A stretch of DNA of 6,322 nucleotides from Desulfamplus sp. Lineage in GTDB: Bacteria > Desulfobacterota > Desulfobacteria > Desulfobacterales > Desulfobacteraceae. Under the pieces are notes generated by a model. The model was not told the DNA's origin and ran no database searches. It worked only from the letters and a program-made list of their open reading frames with translations. The translations under genes and the position numbers were made by a program. The first letter of the stretch is position 1. The number at the start of each line of letters is the position of its first letter. This document shows positions 4,309-6,322 of this stretch, in pieces. The stretch spans positions 1 through 6,322 of the forward strand of contig JADGBP010000144.1 of assembly GCA_015231395.1 (NCBI GenBank). The letters run 5' to 3'.

Positions 4309-6322
4309 ATGAGCAAGAAACCAAATATTTCAAGTATAAGAAACATAGGCATTATGGCCCACATTGATGCGGGCAAGACAACAGTCACTGAACGGATACT
4401 CTACTATACCGGAAAATCCCACAAGATAGGAGAAGTTCATGATGGCGAAGCTGTCATGGACTGGATGGAAGATGAGCAGAACAGAGGTATAACCATTACA
4501 TCAGCAGTTACCACCTGTCAGTGGAAAAATGCACAGGTTCAGATTATTGATACTCCCGGGCATGTTGACTTTACCATTGAAGTTGAACGGGCTTTGCGAG
4601 TGCTGGATGGGGCTGTGGGTGTATTCTGTGCGGTTGCAGGAGTGGAGCCTCAGTCTGAAACGGTCTGGAGACAGGCGGATAAATATGCAGTTCCAAGAAT
4701 TGCGTTCATAAACAAAATGGATCGTATTGGAGCTGATTTCTATAATGCGGTTGATATGATTCATGAAAAACTTAATGCCAATCCACTTCCTCTACAAATT
4801 CCGGTTGGCAGCGAAGACTCATTTACCGGTGTGGTGGATCTTGTGAACATGAAACAGATCACATGGGACGATGATACTCGAGGGACAGAGTTTGCAGTTT
4901 CTGAAATTGATTCGTCTGATCCATCAATAGCTGAAAAAGCAACAGAGTATCGGATAAAACTTCTTGAAGCCCTGTCTGAACTGGACGACAATATTATGGA
5001 GAGATATCTTTCCGAGGAAGAGATTCCAGCCGCAGACCTGATTAAAGTGATACGGAGTGCTACAGTAGGACGCAAGATTGTACCAGTACTATGTGGCACG
5101 GCTCTGAGAAACAAAGGTATTCAGCCCTTACTTGATGCCATCAAGGATTATCTGCCAAGTCCGGCTGATGTCCCGCCAGTCAAGGGAATTCATCCTCATA
5201 CCCACGAGACAGTTGAGTATCCGCCACAAAAATCCGTTCCGTTATCCGCACTGATATTCAAGGTGTCTATGATTGAAGGCAGAAAACTATGTTTTGTAAG
5301 GATATACAGCGGAAAAATGGTTGCAGGAGAAGATGTTTTCAACACATGGTTAAAGAAAAAAGAGAAGCCGTCCCGTATTTTCCAGATGCATGCCAACAAG
5401 ATGGAACGGATTGAAGAGGCTTCTGCAGGAGATATTGTCGGAGTTATGGGGCTTAAGGATTCCTCAACTGGAGAGACACTCTGTTCTGCGGCAAATCCGG
5501 TTTTGCTTGAGAGAATTGAGTTTTACAAGCCTGTTATATCCATTGCTATTGAGCCTAAAAGCCATGCGGATCAGGAAAAACTTGAGGATGTCCTGAAAAA
5601 ATTTACCATGGAAGACCCAACGCTTGATGTTAAGACAGATGAAGATACCGGGCAGATTATCCTTTCAGGTATGGGAGAGCTTCATCTTGAAATTATAATC
5701 AGCCGGATGACGCGTGAATTTAGCACTAATGTCAACATTGGAAAACCTCAGGTGGTTTATCGTGAAGTGATGGAATCTTCTGCCTCAGGTCATGCTGTTT
5801 TTGAACGGGATATTGCAGGCAAATCCCATTTTGCAGAACTTGAGATAGATTTAAAGCCTCTTGAGCGGGGCAAAGGTATGCTGTTTACAAATCATTTGTC
5901 AGCTGAAACTATACGAGGTTATGCGGAAAATTCCCGTGGTGCCAGTCAGTCATTTCCAGCAGAGCTTATTGCCGCTATTGAAAAAGGGGCAAAAGAAGCT
6001 CTTGAAAGCGGCTTTATAAAGGGATATCCCGTGGTGGATACAGAGATTGTTGTCAAGGGATGTTCACTGCGGGAGGGACAGAGTTCTGTTCTTGCATTTT
6101 CAGTGTGTGCATCTATGGCATGCAAAGATGCCATGTCCAAAGGAAAGATGGCACTTCTTCAGCCTATCATGGCAGTTGAAGTTCTTGTCCCTGATAATTA
6201 CATGGGGGAGGCTATTTCTGATCTCAACACAAGGGGAGGGAAAATCGAATCTATTACTCCAAGATTCAATATCCAGGCTATAAAGGCAACAGTGCCACTC
6301 TCTAAAATGTTTGGTTACTCCA
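4309..6322 (+). CDS. EF-G paralogue, spdEFG2/EF-G2-like GTPase, 3'-partial
   Basis: A translational GTPase of the EF-G family, running off the right edge after 671 codons at [10 protein letters not shown], perhaps 20 residues before its end. All GTPase motifs are intact: AHIDAGKTT (17-25), switch I RGITITSA (59-66), DTPGHVDFT (81-89), NKMD (135-138) and the CGTAL G5 loop (262-266). The GMGELHLE block (454-461) lies in domain III and domain IV follows GKPQVVYRE (478-486). Canonical EF-G has an SGG(R/S)GQYG-type loop after the first strand of domain IV; here the place reads [21 protein letters not shown] (from 498), closer to mitochondrial EF-G2. The upstream base context gives only a weak ribosome binding site (AGCGGG, about 12 bases away). 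I expect a role in ribosome recycling with RRF and not necessarily translocation; that is inference from subfamily resemblance. Confidence 0.9.
   Translation, partial: MSKKPNISSIRNIGIMAHIDAGKTTVTERILYYTGKSHKIGEVHDGEAVMDWMEDEQNRGITITSAVTTCQWKNAQVQIIDTPGHVDFTIEVERALRVLDGAVGVFCAVAGVEPQSETVWRQADKYAVPRIAFINKMDRIGADFYNAVDMIHEKLNANPLPLQIPVGSEDSFTGVVDLVNMKQITWDDDTRGTEFAVSEIDSSDPSIAEKATEYRIKLLEALSELDDNIMERYLSEEEIPAADLIKVIRSATVGRKIVPVLCGTALRNKGIQPLLDAIKDYLPSPADVPPVKGIHPHTHETVEYPPQKSVPLSALIFKVSMIEGRKLCFVRIYSGKMVAGEDVFNTWLKKKEKPSRIFQMHANKMERIEEASAGDIVGVMGLKDSSTGETLCSAANPVLLERIEFYKPVISIAIEPKSHADQEKLEDVLKKFTMEDPTLDVKTDEDTGQIILSGMGELHLEIIISRMTREFSTNVNIGKPQVVYREVMESSASGHAVFERDIAGKSHFAELEIDLKPLERGKGMLFTNHLSAETIRGYAENSRGASQSFPAELIAAIEKGAKEALESGFIKGYPVVDTEIVVKGCSLREGQSSVLAFSVCASMACKDAMSKGKMALLQPIMAVEVLVPDNYMGEAISDLNTRGGKIESITPRFNIQAIKATVPLSKMFGYS

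Noticed and set aside
4761..5114. 117-codon minus-strand ORF, with others at 4501-4764, 5196-5399 and 5946-6140
   Set aside because: All lie opposite the uninterrupted EF-G frame, which has intact motifs throughout; they are antisense shadows.

Overview
The window is a moderately AT-rich stretch of a Gram-negative bacterial chromosome with every recognised gene on the + strand. The gene set fits a low-GC member of the Desulfobacterota (Desulfobacteraceae-like): a RadA/Sms recombination protein, an FtsJ/RlmE rRNA methyltransferase, an MltB-type lytic transglycosylase (so a periplasm), and an EF-G paralogue whose domain IV resembles the spdEFG2/mitochondrial EF-G2 group, which is known from spirochaetes, planctomycetes and deltaproteobacteria. 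The taxonomic placement is inference, not proof.

Layout: (1) 1-489, the 3' part of a hotdog-fold (4HBT-type) acyl-CoA thioesterase, running in from the left edge. (2) 485-587, a short interspersed element with a GTAG-plus-hairpin (REP-like) core and near-perfect inverted ends; its left end carries the thioesterase stop codon. (3) 634-2022, radA. (4) 2017-2132, a tandem repeat of the translation-start region of the next gene, which creates a 10-codon leader ORF overlapping it. (5) 2112-2726, rlmE, whose stop codon lies in the loop of a terminator-like hairpin. (6) 2753-3724, an MltB-family lytic transglycosylase whose N-terminal export region is built from short DNA repeats. (7) 3758-3969, a second copy of the interspersed element with its REP-like core tandemly triplicated. 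(8) 4011-4211, a 66-residue two-helix membrane protein of the PLDc_N type. (9) 4309 to the right edge, an EF-G2-like translational GTPase, missing only its last residues.

The genes are housekeeping functions (DNA repair, ribosome maturation, ribosome recycling or translocation, cell-wall turnover) and do not form one pathway. radA and rlmE could be co-transcribed. The most distinctive property is that short repeats sit exactly on gene ends: the thioesterase C-terminus and stop, the rlmE start, the transglycosylase N-terminus, and the spacer before the small membrane protein. I found no CRISPR array, tRNA, rRNA, transposase, prophage gene or defence system. The most unusual items are the duplicated rlmE start with its overlapping leader ORF and the two-copy REP/MITE-like element.
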